Shown here piece by piece: positions 17,480-25,955 of a stretch of 64,000 nt of DNA. The DNA lies in NCBI GenBank assembly GCA_002350805.1, contig DEFO01000004.1:15779-79778 (forward strand). Direction: 5' to 3'. The notes under the pieces were generated by a model. It saw only the letters and a program-made list of their open reading frames with translations, was not told the DNA's origin and did no database searches. The stretch is from Prevotella sp. UBA2850. GTDB lineage: Bacteria > Bacteroidota > Bacteroidia > Bacteroidales > Bacteroidaceae. Position 1 is the first letter of the stretch. Each line of letters starts with the position of its first letter. Both the position numbers and the translations under genes were made by a program.

Positions 17480-18115
17480 TCACACCCTGAAAAGAGAAAA
17501 ATTGACACTGCCGTAGGTGCGGTGCTCCACGAAATGAGGGTGGTGCGAGAAATCGTTGTTCTTGCCATGCTCGAAGACGAAGATGCCATCGGGCTTGAGC
17601 AGGTTGTTGGCAAAAACAAGATCGGGAATCGACGACAATTTGTCTAAGGCATAGGGCGGGTCGGCAAAAATGAAATCGAACTGCTGATGACTGCCCTTGA
17701 TGAAACGGAACACATCGCCTCGCAAAGGAATGACATCGGGGAAGGAAGGCACTGTAGACTCCGTTGCTTGTTCCGCAGTCGCTGACTGGACGGTTTGTCC
17801 TGCCACGGAGGTGTTTCTGCCCGTCCTTCCACCTTCAGCTTTCCAACCCAACTTCGCCAGACAGTCGCAGATGAAGCGGTGATGGTCGCGGTCGGCCTCG
17901 ACGCACACCACCCTGCTACATCCTCGCGAGATCAACTCGAGGGTGATGCTGCCCGTACCCGCAAAGAGGTCGAGTGCGGTAGTCCCTTCCAAATCCATGT
18001 AGCCGTTCAGCACATTAAAAATATTCTCTTTGGCAAAATCGGTGGTCGGCCGCGCCTTGAAAGAACGCGGAATGTCGAAATGACGACCCTTATATTTTCC
18101 TGTAATAATACGCAT
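17480..18115 (-). CDS. rsmD: 16S rRNA (guanine-N2)-methyltransferase RsmD
   Basis: A 211-residue RsmD-type methyltransferase, which methylates G966 of 16S rRNA during small-subunit assembly. It starts MRIITGKYKGRHF, has the substrate segment RPTTDFAKENIFNVL, the SAM-binding motif LDLFAGTGSITLELISRG (about 49-66) and the catalytic FADPPYAL. Between the expected KLGW and DVIPLRGDVF strands there is an extra stretch of about 35 residues rich in Thr, Ala, Ser and Gln (about 92-126), not usual in the family. It follows the DUF3822 gene by 39 bases, a common Bacteroidota pairing, and ends just before the CobN-like gene. Confidence 0.93.
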   Translation of the reverse strand: MRIITGKYKGRHFDIPRSFKARPTTDFAKENIFNVLNGYMDLEGTTALDLFAGTGSITLELISRGCSRVVCVEADRDHHRFICDCLAKLGWKAEGGRTGRNTSVAGQTVQSATAEQATESTVPSFPDVIPLRGDVFRFIKGSHQQFDFIFADPPYALDKLSSIPDLVFANNLLKPDGIFVFEHGKNNDFSHHPHFVEHRTYGSVNFSLFRV

Positions 18116-18154
18116 CGTGTTGTTTTTCTCTGATTACCTACGTTCCATCACCCA

Positions 18155-18976
18155 TCATCTGCCTTTCACGTAATAAGTCATCACATCGTATGGAAGACCT
18201 TTGATATGGGTGATGGGCGCACGGTTGAAATCGGCAGAGGGATTGATGACATAGACGTTCTGTACATATTTTCTCAGCTCAGCGAGCAGTGAGTCTTTCT
18301 CGATGATAGAACCGCAAAGATGCAGTTCGTCTTTCTTCGCGTCGAAACCCAGTTGTTTCCACACATAGAGCAGAAAATAGACGGCATCCATGTATCGGTC
18401 CACCTCGTAGGTGTTACAGAACTTAAACCTGCTCTTCTCGTAACAAGTGATGTCGAGCTGCTTGTCATGAAAATAGCCATACAGCTTCCGGCGGTTGCCA
18501 GTAAAGCTGCGCTGATAGAGATGGTTCCAAACCGACGAGCTGGCCACCATCATCTTGACATCGCTGAAATGGTCGTCGATGACCAGTTTCAGGTCTTTGT
18601 TAACAGCAAACACCGCCACGGCATTCAGTCCTGGCAACACATTATGCATCACCACATCGTTACTCTGCCTGGTGAAAGCATGCCAATAGAGTTCCGCGCA
18701 ATGCTCTTCGTCGAACTCCTCGATGGGAATCATCAGTGCAGGCGTATCGATCATCACCATCACCCTGTCGTAGCCTTGCGCCAGCATATCAGAGGTCCGG
18801 AATGCCTCGCGCAGGTTGGCGGCCATCGAGATGCCGCTCTTCACGGTATAGGGCTCAAAGAGTAGCTGGTTGTCAGCCTCAGCACTGGCCACGGCAAACG
18901 ACATGCTCTTGCGGCCAATGCGGATGGTGAGCCGCGGCCGGCGCTGGAGATGGCTATTGGACACTGTCTGTTGCAT
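18155..18976 (-). CDS. DUF3822 family protein
   Basis: A 273-residue protein of the DUF3822 family, found next to rsmD in many Bacteroidota. The fold recalls the actin/HSP70-like ATPase group (inference). It begins MQQTVSNSHLQRRPRLTIRI and contains IGRKSMSFAVA and LPGLNAVAVFAV. No signal peptide is present. The reading frame is open further upstream, but that part overlaps the small membrane protein gene and has no good start, so ATG 18976 is used. It overlaps the small gene by 23 bases and precedes rsmD, suggesting a three-gene transcript. The function is unknown. Confidence 0.78.
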   Translation of the reverse strand: MQQTVSNSHLQRRPRLTIRIGRKSMSFAVASAEADNQLLFEPYTVKSGISMAANLREAFRTSDMLAQGYDRVMVMIDTPALMIPIEEFDEEHCAELYWHAFTRQSNDVVMHNVLPGLNAVAVFAVNKDLKLVIDDHFSDVKMMVASSSVWNHLYQRSFTGNRRKLYGYFHDKQLDITCYEKSRFKFCNTYEVDRYMDAVYFLLYVWKQLGFDAKKDELHLCGSIIEKDSLLAELRKYVQNVYVINPSADFNRAPITHIKGLPYDVMTYYVKGR

Positions 18977-19154
18977 GTTCTTCTGACATATTGATGAATT
19001 GCTCTTCCATTTGTTGCTCGGCAGCCTGTTCCTGCTGCTGCACTTCGTTGTCGGCCTTGATCTGCCTTGTGACACTCAGGTAACAGATGAGCAACAGAAA
19101 CAGCACGATGGCTGCCAGCAGAAGATTTATTTTGTAATTCGACTTATATTTCAT
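18954..19154 (-). CDS. Small single-pass membrane protein, unknown function
   Basis: A 66-residue protein with a basic N-terminus (MKYKSNYKIN), one membrane segment (LLLAAIVLFLLLICYLSV, about 11-28) and a glutamine- and glutamate-rich tail likely to be helical. I do not recognise a family. It overlaps the DUF3822 start by 23 bases and is divergent from the helicase gene, with 73 bases between. The clear charge pattern and its position as the first gene of a tight set support it being real, but it is short. Confidence 0.6.
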   Translation of the reverse strand: MKYKSNYKINLLLAAIVLFLLLICYLSVTRQIKADNEVQQQEQAAEQQMEEQFINMSEEHATDSVQ

Positions 19155-19227
19155 TTTTTTATATTACTTTTGTCCGTGCAAAAGTACAAAAATCTGAATA
19201 AACGGCAAAATTTTAAGCAAGAATCGT

Positions 19228-20640
19228 ATGATTACCGACGAACTTATCTATCAAATACGCCAGTCGTTCGGTCTGACACCCACCGCAGAGCAGGAAAATG
19301 CCATGCGTGTGTTTGCGGGTTTCATGGCCGATCGCAACGCCCACGCGGTCATGATCATGCGAGGTTCGGCGGGTACGGGTAAGACATCGTTGGCAGCCGC
19401 CATCGTAAAAACCATGGTGAGACTGCAGCAGAAGGTGGTGCTGCTGGCACCTACGGGACGGGCCGCAAAGGTGTTTTCACTGCATGCCGGGCACAATGCC
19501 TACACCATTCACCGCCGCATCTACCGCCAGAAATCACTCGACGGCAGCTTCGGCCTGAACTTCAACAGCCTTCAAAATGCACTGTTCGTCATCGACGAAG
19601 CCTCGATGGTCAGCAACGCTGCCGCCTTCGGAGAAAGCATTTTTGCCAGCGGACAGCTGCTCGACGACCTCATACAATTCGTCTACGGCGGTCAGAACTG
19701 TCGCATGATGCTCATCGGCGACAAGGCCCAGCTGCCTCCTGTGGGTGCCGAAGAGTCGCCGGCACTCATGGCTGCGGTGCTCCGCCAGTATGGTCTTCAT
19801 GTGCACGAGTGCGACCTGAACGAGGTGTTGCGACAGAGTCAGAATTCCGGCATCCTGTACAATGCCACCGTGGTGCGCCAGATGATCACACACGACGAGA
19901 TGACGCAGCTGCCGCTCATCCGCTTCCGGGGGTTTGCCGACATTGTGAGGGTTCCGGGCGACGAGCTCATAGAGCAGATGAACAGCAGCTACAGCGAGGT
20001 GGGCATCGACGAGACCATGGTCGTTACGCGCAGCAACAAACGGGCTAACATCTACAATCAGGGCATTCGCAACACCATTCTGGGACGCGAGGAGGAGCTC
20101 ACCACGGGCGACATGCTGATGATCGTGAAGAACAATTACTACTGGGGACAGGGCGATCAGACCATCTCTTTCATCGCCAATGGCGACCGGGCACGCATCG
20201 TCAGGGTGCGCAACAACCGCCAACTGTATGGCTTCCACTTCGCCGATGTGTGGCTGCAGCTGCCCGACTACGACAACTACGAGCTGCAGGCCACCGTCAT
20301 CTGCGACTCGCTGACCTCCGAGTCACCGTCGCTGACCCGCGAGCAGGGCGAACAGCTGTTCAATGCCGTGATGGAGGACTATGCCGACATACCGCTGAAG
20401 CAAGACCGTTTGAAGCGCATGAAGGAGGACCGCCACTACAATGCGCTGCAAGTGAAATACGCCTATGCCGTGACATGCCACAAGGCGCAGGGCGGTCAGT
20501 GGGCCCATGTGTATGTCGACCAGGGCTATATGACGGATGACATGCTCACGCCCGACTATATCCACTGGCTCTACACGGCATTCACGCGGGCCTCGGAGAA
20601 ACTTTTTTTGGTGAATTGGCCGAAAACTCAAACAGAATGA
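19228..20640 (+). CDS. ATP-dependent RecD-like superfamily 1 helicase
   Basis: A 470-residue helicase. Motif I (Walker A) is MRGSAGTGKTSLAAA (about 50-64), motif Ia LLAPTGRAAKV, motif II (Walker B) LFVIDEASMV, motif III GDKAQLPPVG, and the C-terminal UvrD_C_2 part has TCHKAQGGQWAHVYVD and LYTAFTRASEKLFLV. It is shorter than RecD2 (no long N-terminal extension) and lacks nuclease motifs. Helicases of this type act on DNA ends or stalled forks; its exact role is not determined here. It is followed 13 bases later by rmuC, so the two probably share a transcript, although rmuC also has its own -7 box. Confidence 0.88.
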   Translation: MITDELIYQIRQSFGLTPTAEQENAMRVFAGFMADRNAHAVMIMRGSAGTGKTSLAAAIVKTMVRLQQKVVLLAPTGRAAKVFSLHAGHNAYTIHRRIYRQKSLDGSFGLNFNSLQNALFVIDEASMVSNAAAFGESIFASGQLLDDLIQFVYGGQNCRMMLIGDKAQLPPVGAEESPALMAAVLRQYGLHVHECDLNEVLRQSQNSGILYNATVVRQMITHDEMTQLPLIRFRGFADIVRVPGDELIEQMNSSYSEVGIDETMVVTRSNKRANIYNQGIRNTILGREEELTTGDMLMIVKNNYYWGQGDQTISFIANGDRARIVRVRNNRQLYGFHFADVWLQLPDYDNYELQATVICDSLTSESPSLTREQGEQLFNAVMEDYADIPLKQDRLKRMKEDRHYNALQVKYAYAVTCHKAQGGQWAHVYVDQGYMTDDMLTPDYIHWLYTAFTRASEKLFLVNWPKTQTE

Positions 20641-20641
20641 T

Positions 20642-20649
20642 TATCTTTG
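20642..20649 (+). promoter_or_regulatory. -7 element before rmuC
   Basis: TATCTTTG overlaps the end of the helicase gene and lies 4 bases before the rmuC ATG at 20654. No TTTG is present at 19-20 bases upstream (TTGG at 20616-20619 is the nearest), so it is a partial promoter match. If used, the rmuC message would be leaderless. Confidence 0.4.
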
Positions 20650-20653
20650 TAGC

Positions 20654-22114
20654 ATGATAGAAACACTCTTAGCCATCATAGGGCTGCTCGTGGGAGCAGC
20701 CGTCGTTTATCTCATCAGCCAGCGGAAGACCAACCTGCTGACTGCCCAGAAGTCGCAACTGGCCAGCGACCTGGCCGTGAAACTGAGCGAGCTGGAGCAA
20801 CTCTCGGCCCGTCTCACAGAGGAACGCGATGCTCACAGCCGACATGTGGAAGAGGTCAACGGACGCTACGAACAGCAGATCGAGGGCATCATCAGCCGCC
20901 ACGAACAGCAGGAAAACGACGAGAAAACGCGCCACCAGCAAATGGTCGACGAGCTGAATGCCCGCCACCAACGGCAGGTGGACGAGATGAACGGACGCTT
21001 TGAGCGCGAGAAAACAGAAATGAAAGAGCAGATGGACCGACAGCTGGGCGAGCGCCTGAACCTTGTGCAAGAGCAACTGAAAACGACCACCGAGCAACTG
21101 CTGCGCCAGCGTTCTAAGGAACTCGATGAAACCAATCAGAGCCAGATGGGCGCCATCATCAACCCGCTGAAGGAAACCATCAGCGAGATGAAACGGGCCA
21201 TGGACGACAACCGCGATGCCTACAACAAGAACACAGCCACACTCTCAGAGCAGCTGCGCCAGATGCATGAGGCTACGCAAAACATCGGTGTGGAAGCCGA
21301 CCGGCTGTCGAAAGCATTGCAGAGCGGACCCAAGGTGCAAGGTAACTTCGGCGAGATGAAGCTCGACATGCTGCTCGAGCGCTTCGGATTCAGCCGGGGC
21401 GAGGAATACGACCTGCAGCAGATGATACGCGACGAATACGGCAATGCCGTGCGCCACGAGGACACCAACGAGAAGATGATTCCCGACGTCATCCTCCACT
21501 ACCCCGACCATAAAGATGTCATTATCGATTCGAAGGTGTCGCTGACAGCCTTCATCAACTATGTGAATGCCGAGGACGACAACCAGCGCAAGCGTTATCT
21601 GGCTGAGCACATCGGAAGCATTCGCAAGCATGTGGAAGAACTCTCGCGCAAAGACTACAGCAAATACATCAACAAGACCCGCGTCACCCTCGATTATGTC
21701 ATTATGTTCGTGCCCCAGGAGGCAGCCTTGCTGCTGGCACTGACCAACGACACCGACCTGTGGTCGCAGGCATTCGACAAACGAGTGTTCATCACGGGCG
21801 AGCAAAACCTGTTTGCCGTATTGCGCATGTTGCAGATTGCATGGACCCAGCAGCGGCAGACTGTCAACCAAGAGAAAGTCTATGGCTATGCCAACGAACT
21901 GCTCGACCGCGTCGGCGACTTCATCAAGCGCTATGAGGACATCGGCGACAAACTGCAAAAAGTGCAGCAAGCCTACGATAACACCCGCAAGAAACTCGAC
22001 GGCCATCAAAGCATTCTCGTTCCTGCCCGCGAACTGAGGAAGCTGGGAGCCAAAGAGAATCCCCTCCGCCCTATTCCCGACATGAGGGAAGAAGAGGAAA
22101 CTGACTCAGAATAA
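20654..22114 (+). CDS. rmuC: DNA recombination protein RmuC
   Basis: A 486-residue RmuC protein. It has an N-terminal membrane segment (LLAIIGLLVGAAVVYLISQ, about 4-22), a long coiled coil to about residue 230 with repeated RHEQQ and RHQ segments, and then the RmuC nuclease-like domain (about 230-420) with VQGNFGEMKLDMLLERFG and DVIIDSKVSLTAFINYV. RmuC limits recombination at inverted repeats in Escherichia coli. Length and order are normal. It follows the helicase gene by 13 bases. A 22-bp periodic repeat array lies downstream at 22290-22416. Confidence 0.92.
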   Translation: MIETLLAIIGLLVGAAVVYLISQRKTNLLTAQKSQLASDLAVKLSELEQLSARLTEERDAHSRHVEEVNGRYEQQIEGIISRHEQQENDEKTRHQQMVDELNARHQRQVDEMNGRFEREKTEMKEQMDRQLGERLNLVQEQLKTTTEQLLRQRSKELDETNQSQMGAIINPLKETISEMKRAMDDNRDAYNKNTATLSEQLRQMHEATQNIGVEADRLSKALQSGPKVQGNFGEMKLDMLLERFGFSRGEEYDLQQMIRDEYGNAVRHEDTNEKMIPDVILHYPDHKDVIIDSKVSLTAFINYVNAEDDNQRKRYLAEHIGSIRKHVEELSRKDYSKYINKTRVTLDYVIMFVPQEAALLLALTNDTDLWSQAFDKRVFITGEQNLFAVLRMLQIAWTQQRQTVNQEKVYGYANELLDRVGDFIKRYEDIGDKLQKVQQAYDNTRKKLDGHQSILVPARELRKLGAKENPLRPIPDMREEEETDSE

Positions 22115-22289
22115 AGGAGCCTGAGGAGTTGGGAAAATGGAGAGGAAATAAAGGGAATTTCCGCACAATTCGACCACTAGAGAATTAAGAAAAAAGAGGA
22201 CAAAATAACCTTTGTTCATTCACCTGAAATCGAGATTTTCAAGCATAAAAGCATGGTCATTTTCACTTCCATCAACCCAGTTTTTCCCA

Positions 22290-22416
22290 TAATGCCTAAT
22301 TGCATGCTAATTAATGCCTAATTAGAGTGCAATTAATGCCTAATTAGAGTGTAATTAATGCCTAATTAGAGTCTAATTAATGCCTAATTGGGGTGTATTT
22401 AATGCCTAATTGCACC
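22290..22416. repeat. 22-bp AT-rich tandem array after rmuC
   Basis: Units start at 22290, 22312, 22334, 22356, 22378 and 22400 (the last partial), each beginning TAATGCCTAATT and ending in a variable TAGAGTGTAAT-like part. The period is exactly 22 bp. It fills much of the 407-base gap between rmuC and the convergent barrel protein gene; the rest of the gap holds a terminator and no gene I can support. Confidence 0.85.
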
Positions 22417-22443
22417 AACAAAATAACGAGAATGGAGCGCCGA

Positions 22444-22483
22444 AAAAAAGAACGTTCGAAAGAAGAGTGACTTCCTTCGAACG
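22444..22483 (-). terminator. Rho-independent terminator after the outer-membrane barrel gene
   Basis: The arms 22453-22465 (CGTTCGAAAGAAG) and 22471-22483 pair over 13 bases with one imperfect position and a 5-base loop. On the minus strand the stem is followed by TTCTTTTTTTCG. It serves the minus-strand gene ending at 22522. Confidence 0.8.
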
Positions 22484-22521
22484 TATGTATTTTGATGAAC
22501 TCTGTCCTGTAGGGGATGCTA

Positions 22522-23289
22522 TCAGAACGGTTTGAAGGTGAATCCGGCCAAGAAGGCAGCTGTCTTCATATAGGGATTGGTGTTCAACTCCACAAACACG
22601 GGAATTTCTATGCTTTTATAACGCAACTCTTTCTGGGCTCTCAATACTGCCGACACACATGCCGGACCGTCGGCATAGAAGTAATTACGCTCCCATCCTT
22701 CCTCCTGACCTTTCTCATCGTAAAGTGTGGTGTATGCTCCGGCACTCTCCATAGGTGTCATACCCGCAGAGACGGTCCAGTCCAGTCCGCCCAACTTGAA
22801 GGGGACGGCCAGCTCGACGTAGGTGGAGTAGGCCCGGCTGCCATCGAGTTTATAGTCGTTACCCCAGAACATGCAGTAGGCCTGCAGGTCAAAGTAACGG
22901 CATGAGTAGCCGATGTTTCCCTCCAGTTGGTGGGAAGTCTCCTTGTCCTTGTAAAAGAAATACTGTCCGTGGTTGCGGTCCTCGTAGTTCCACATGTCCG
23001 ACAGTCCGACGTTCAGGCCGAAGGGGAACTGATAGCCGATGTTGATGTCGAGTTCTTCCTCGTCCTCGCGGTTGAATCCTTTGTTGCCCTCCACATTCAC
23101 GAAAGCGCCTTTCCATGAGAGCGTTGCACCGGGTTGCAGGCTGACACCGCCCTTCTGCTGACCACGCCAGAGGTATCTGCTCAACACGGTGACCTCTACT
23201 TCGGCCTCAACATTGTCCTGAGCCATGCCTGCTAATGGGGCGAAGACCATCAGCAACAAGGTAATGAAGATTTTTTTTGTCATTTTCAT
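22522..23289 (-). CDS. Outer-membrane beta-barrel protein, porin-like
   Basis: A 255-residue protein with a signal peptide (MKMTKKIFITLLLMVFAPLA, cleavage near GMAQ). The mature part is made of alternating beta strands with a terminal aromatic residue (AAFLAGFTFKPF), as in outer-membrane barrels. The segment VLSRYLWRGQQKGGVSLQPG resembles the SRYLWRG start of TorF-like putative porins. A second in-frame ATG two codons later is an alternative start. It stands alone, with its own -7 box (TATCTTTG, 23380-23373 on the minus strand) and terminator. The transported solute is not apparent. Confidence 0.75.
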   Translation of the reverse strand: MKMTKKIFITLLLMVFAPLAGMAQDNVEAEVEVTVLSRYLWRGQQKGGVSLQPGATLSWKGAFVNVEGNKGFNREDEEELDINIGYQFPFGLNVGLSDMWNYEDRNHGQYFFYKDKETSHQLEGNIGYSCRYFDLQAYCMFWGNDYKLDGSRAYSTYVELAVPFKLGGLDWTVSAGMTPMESAGAYTTLYDEKGQEEGWERNYFYADGPACVSAVLRAQKELRYKSIEIPVFVELNTNPYMKTAAFLAGFTFKPF

Positions 23290-23413
23290 ACGTTCTGTTT
23301 TTGATTCGTCTACAGCGCTGACACAGTCGCCATCGCTGTCTCTTTTAGGAAGGTTTCCTGCCTAAGGTGGTGCAAAGATACAACTAAAAATCGGAATTAT
23401 GAAGAAAAACAAC

Positions 23414-23464
23414 AAAAAAAAACCGATGGCAGCACCATCGGATGATGTCTCATGCTGCCATCGG
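23414..23464 (-). terminator. Rho-independent terminator after the C1 peptidase gene
   Basis: A perfect 12-bp stem (CCGATGGCAGCA at 23423-23434 with its complement at 23453-23464) and, on the minus strand, a following run of nine T. It lies 30 bases beyond the stop at 23494. Confidence 0.9.
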
Positions 23465-23493
23465 CTAGGGTTGAACGATGTAGGTAGCCGTCT

Positions 23494-24888
23494 TTACTCG
23501 TCCTCGGCAAAGAGAGGATCCTCGGGAACAACCATGACGGGTTTCTGCTCGAACTGGCGCAGCATCTCGGGAGAGACATACTTCTTGTCGACCACCAGGC
23601 GGAACATATACTCGCGGAACCACTCAGGAGTCATGATGACACAACCGCCATTCTCGCCCCACGACGGTCCCCAAGAGTTCTCCACTTTCCACTTGCGGGG
23701 ATTGCCCTGGGCGTCGAGGTCGACGGCAGTCAGCGTCATGGCATGGGTGGAGCCACTGTCGAAAGTGGCGATACGCTGGGCCTTATTCATGGTAAAGGTT
23801 GTACCGAAGAGCGAGCCGTAATCGAAGTTGTTGATGTCGGCATAGCCGCGCTTACGGTCGAGGAACTTGCCTGCATCGTAAGAGCTGTAGAGCTTGCGGC
23901 CGTCTTTGAGGGCAGCGATGGCCAGCTTCTCGATGTCGTCCATCGGCAGATTGAGGTATTTCCAGTTGTGTCCGTCGTACATGTGGCGGTCGAGGTCGAC
24001 CTCATAAGTCTTGTAGTAGTCGCGTCGCGGGTCGTTCATCACCATGATGAAAGTACCGTTCAGGTCGTCGCCCACCACCTCTTTATAGAAGCTCTGCGGC
24101 GTGTAGGTCTTCGGAGCGGTCACAGCACGTCCGCGGCTGTTGGTGAAGGCATAGGTGAACTCCATGGGCGGCTGTCCGATGGTCAGCGAGAGCATGTGAT
24201 AGATGACGCCCAGCATCTCGGTCTTGGCAGCCTCTATCTCTTTTTGTTTCTTGCCCTTGGCCACCATGTCGCGCAATTGGAGTCCTTGCTCACGCAGTTT
24301 CGACTTGATGAGAGTGGCCATCTTCGAGGTGTTATCGCTGGAGAACGACTCGGGCATCACGGCCTTGGGCACCAGTCCGTATTTGGCTGTCAGGTCGGCC
24401 ACGCCACAGAAGGTGCCGCCGTCGCTCACGGGATGATGGAAGAAGAACTGAACGCGCTGATCGTCGATGGGTTTCTTGCCGGTATCGATGACGCCCTGCA
24501 GGAAGAGGTTGGCCTTTTCCAACTGGTCCCAGAAGAAGAGGTAGGCCTGTGAGAACTCGACGGTGAGCGAGTCGGTCTTCTGAGCGAAATTAGAGCGCAG
24601 CACATTAAATCCGGAGAACATCCAGCAACGGCCTGAGCTCTTCTGGTCGCTGATGCTCTGTTTCTTGGTCTCAACATTGAAATAGGTGTCCAACTGGCGG
24701 GCAGTCTCATGGTTCTTAGCCAGGTTGTCGATGGCATTGGCGGCAATGGCATTGCCAATGGCACGGTCGGCAGCGGTTTGTTTCTGACTCTGCTGAATCT
24801 GCTTCAGCATCTGTGGGGAGATTCCTCCTTGTGCAAAGCTTGTCAGGCAAGCGCACATCACACACACAATACTTACAATTCTTTTCAT
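23494..24888 (-). CDS. Exported C1-family cysteine aminopeptidase (PepC/bleomycin hydrolase type)
   Basis: A 464-residue papain-fold peptidase of the bleomycin hydrolase/PepC family with a signal peptide (MKRIVSIVCVMCACLTSFAQ), so it acts outside the cytoplasm, unlike classical PepC. The catalytic cysteine is Cys88 in DQKSSGRCWMFSGFN; the histidine is in GSTHAMTLTAVD and the asparagine in VENSWGPSWG, both in the last quarter. It should trim amino acids from short peptides. Many Bacteroidales have one or more secreted copies. It stands as a single transcription unit with its own terminator; the adjacent ketopantoate-reductase-like gene is 36 bases upstream on the same strand and could be cotranscribed. 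Confidence 0.9.
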   Translation of the reverse strand: MKRIVSIVCVMCACLTSFAQGGISPQMLKQIQQSQKQTAADRAIGNAIAANAIDNLAKNHETARQLDTYFNVETKKQSISDQKSSGRCWMFSGFNVLRSNFAQKTDSLTVEFSQAYLFFWDQLEKANLFLQGVIDTGKKPIDDQRVQFFFHHPVSDGGTFCGVADLTAKYGLVPKAVMPESFSSDNTSKMATLIKSKLREQGLQLRDMVAKGKKQKEIEAAKTEMLGVIYHMLSLTIGQPPMEFTYAFTNSRGRAVTAPKTYTPQSFYKEVVGDDLNGTFIMVMNDPRRDYYKTYEVDLDRHMYDGHNWKYLNLPMDDIEKLAIAALKDGRKLYSSYDAGKFLDRKRGYADINNFDYGSLFGTTFTMNKAQRIATFDSGSTHAMTLTAVDLDAQGNPRKWKVENSWGPSWGENGGCVIMTPEWFREYMFRLVVDKKYVSPEMLRQFEQKPVMVVPEDPLFAEDE

Positions 24889-24924
24889 ATATTTAGAGTT
24901 TAGGGTTTGTCATTTTTTCTGACA

Positions 24925-25848
24925 TCAGGCGCCCTGACGCTTATTCTTGCTTGCCAGGAATTTCAGCTCTGCCTCAAGCATCTCCAACTTGGGCATGCTA
25001 TATCCTGCTTTCCGCGCCTCGGCGATAGGACGCGAGTAAAGATACTCTATCTCCAAGGGACGGTGATAGTCGTAATCGAGCTTCATGCTGGGCGAATAGG
25101 GTACCATGGCGTCGGTGGTCATCAGCATCTTCTCGGCAAACGAAGCATCGATGTTCTGCACGCCAAGATGGCGGGCCGCGCCAATGACCTCCATCATCAG
25201 GTCGTGAATGAGCTTCCGCGTGAACGAGTTCTTCAGCAGTTGGTCGGTGCTGGTGTTCAGCGCCACGGTCATTCCGTTGAACGGCATGTTCCACACGGCC
25301 TTCTTCCAGCGCGCCTCATGGTATTCCACCTGGCGGGTGTTGATGCCGGCAGCCACAAAGTCGGCCACCAGCTGTTGCATACGGTCTGCATCACGGCAGG
25401 AGTAGTTGGCCAGATTGATGCTGCCATAGCACTGATGGTTCACCAGTCCGGGCTTTGTCTTGGCCGAGCAGATGAAAGCCAGACCGGCTACCAGCTGCAC
25501 TTCGGGGAACATCTGCTGCACATCGTCTTCAATGCCGATGCCGTTTTCTATCATCACCACTGCCGTATGGCTGCCGAGCAGGGGCGGCAGCAATTCGCTC
25601 AGCAGATGATTGTTCACCGACTTGAGGCACACCAACACCACATCGCACACGGGCATATCGGCCGTCTGCCGATAGGCATTCACATGGTCAAGATGAAACG
25701 AGCCGTCGCACGAGTCAACCTGCAAGCCATACTCGCACACATATTCATAATCCTTGTGCAACAAGAAGTGCACATCCATCCCGGCATGCGCCAGTTTTCC
25801 ACCATAGAAGCCACCAATGGCTCCAGTTCCAATAATTCCGTATTTCAT
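24925..25848 (-). CDS. Ketopantoate reductase (2-dehydropantoate 2-reductase) family protein
   Basis: A 307-residue NADPH-dependent reductase-like protein. It starts with the dinucleotide-binding motif MKYGIIGTGAIGGFYGGKLA and has the ApbA/PanE C-terminal helical domain, with the conserved lysine region near EARWKKAVWNMPFNGM. PanE reduces ketopantoate to pantoate for coenzyme A synthesis; several paralogues with other substrates exist, so the substrate is not certain. Two upstream ATGs (25857, 25872) are rejected as starts because the promoter (TATCTTTG at 25866-25859) covers or adjoins them. It is divergent from dxs. Confidence 0.82.
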   Translation of the reverse strand: MKYGIIGTGAIGGFYGGKLAHAGMDVHFLLHKDYEYVCEYGLQVDSCDGSFHLDHVNAYRQTADMPVCDVVLVCLKSVNNHLLSELLPPLLGSHTAVVMIENGIGIEDDVQQMFPEVQLVAGLAFICSAKTKPGLVNHQCYGSINLANYSCRDADRMQQLVADFVAAGINTRQVEYHEARWKKAVWNMPFNGMTVALNTSTDQLLKNSFTRKLIHDLMMEVIGAARHLGVQNIDASFAEKMLMTTDAMVPYSPSMKLDYDYHRPLEIEYLYSRPIAEARKAGYSMPKLEMLEAELKFLASKNKRQGA

Positions 25849-25858
25849 AAATTTCATG

Positions 25859-25890
25859 CAAAGATACATCATTCTTATGACATAAGCAAA
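25859..25890 (-). promoter_or_regulatory. Promoter of the ketopantoate-reductase-like gene
   Basis: On the minus strand, TTTG (25890-25887), 20 bases, TATCTTTG (25866-25859) is a full match. The chosen ATG at 25848 is 10 bases further, so the untranslated leader is at most a few bases. Confidence 0.75.
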
Positions 25891-25908
25891 CGAAAAACAT
25901 CGAAAGAT

Positions 25909-25939
25909 TTTGATTTCTCACTAAAAAAGCGTAACTTCG
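25909..25939 (+). promoter_or_regulatory. Promoter of dxs-trkA
   Basis: TTTG (25909-25912), 19 bases, TAACTTCG (25932-25939) matches the -33/-7 pattern with one mismatch in the -7 box. The dxs start is at 25956. Confidence 0.6.
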
Positions 25940-25955
25940 CAGCGGAAATAGCATC

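Noticed and set aside
22290..22416. A CRISPR array.
   Set aside because: The units are contiguous, 22 bp long and have no unique spacers; no cas genes are present.
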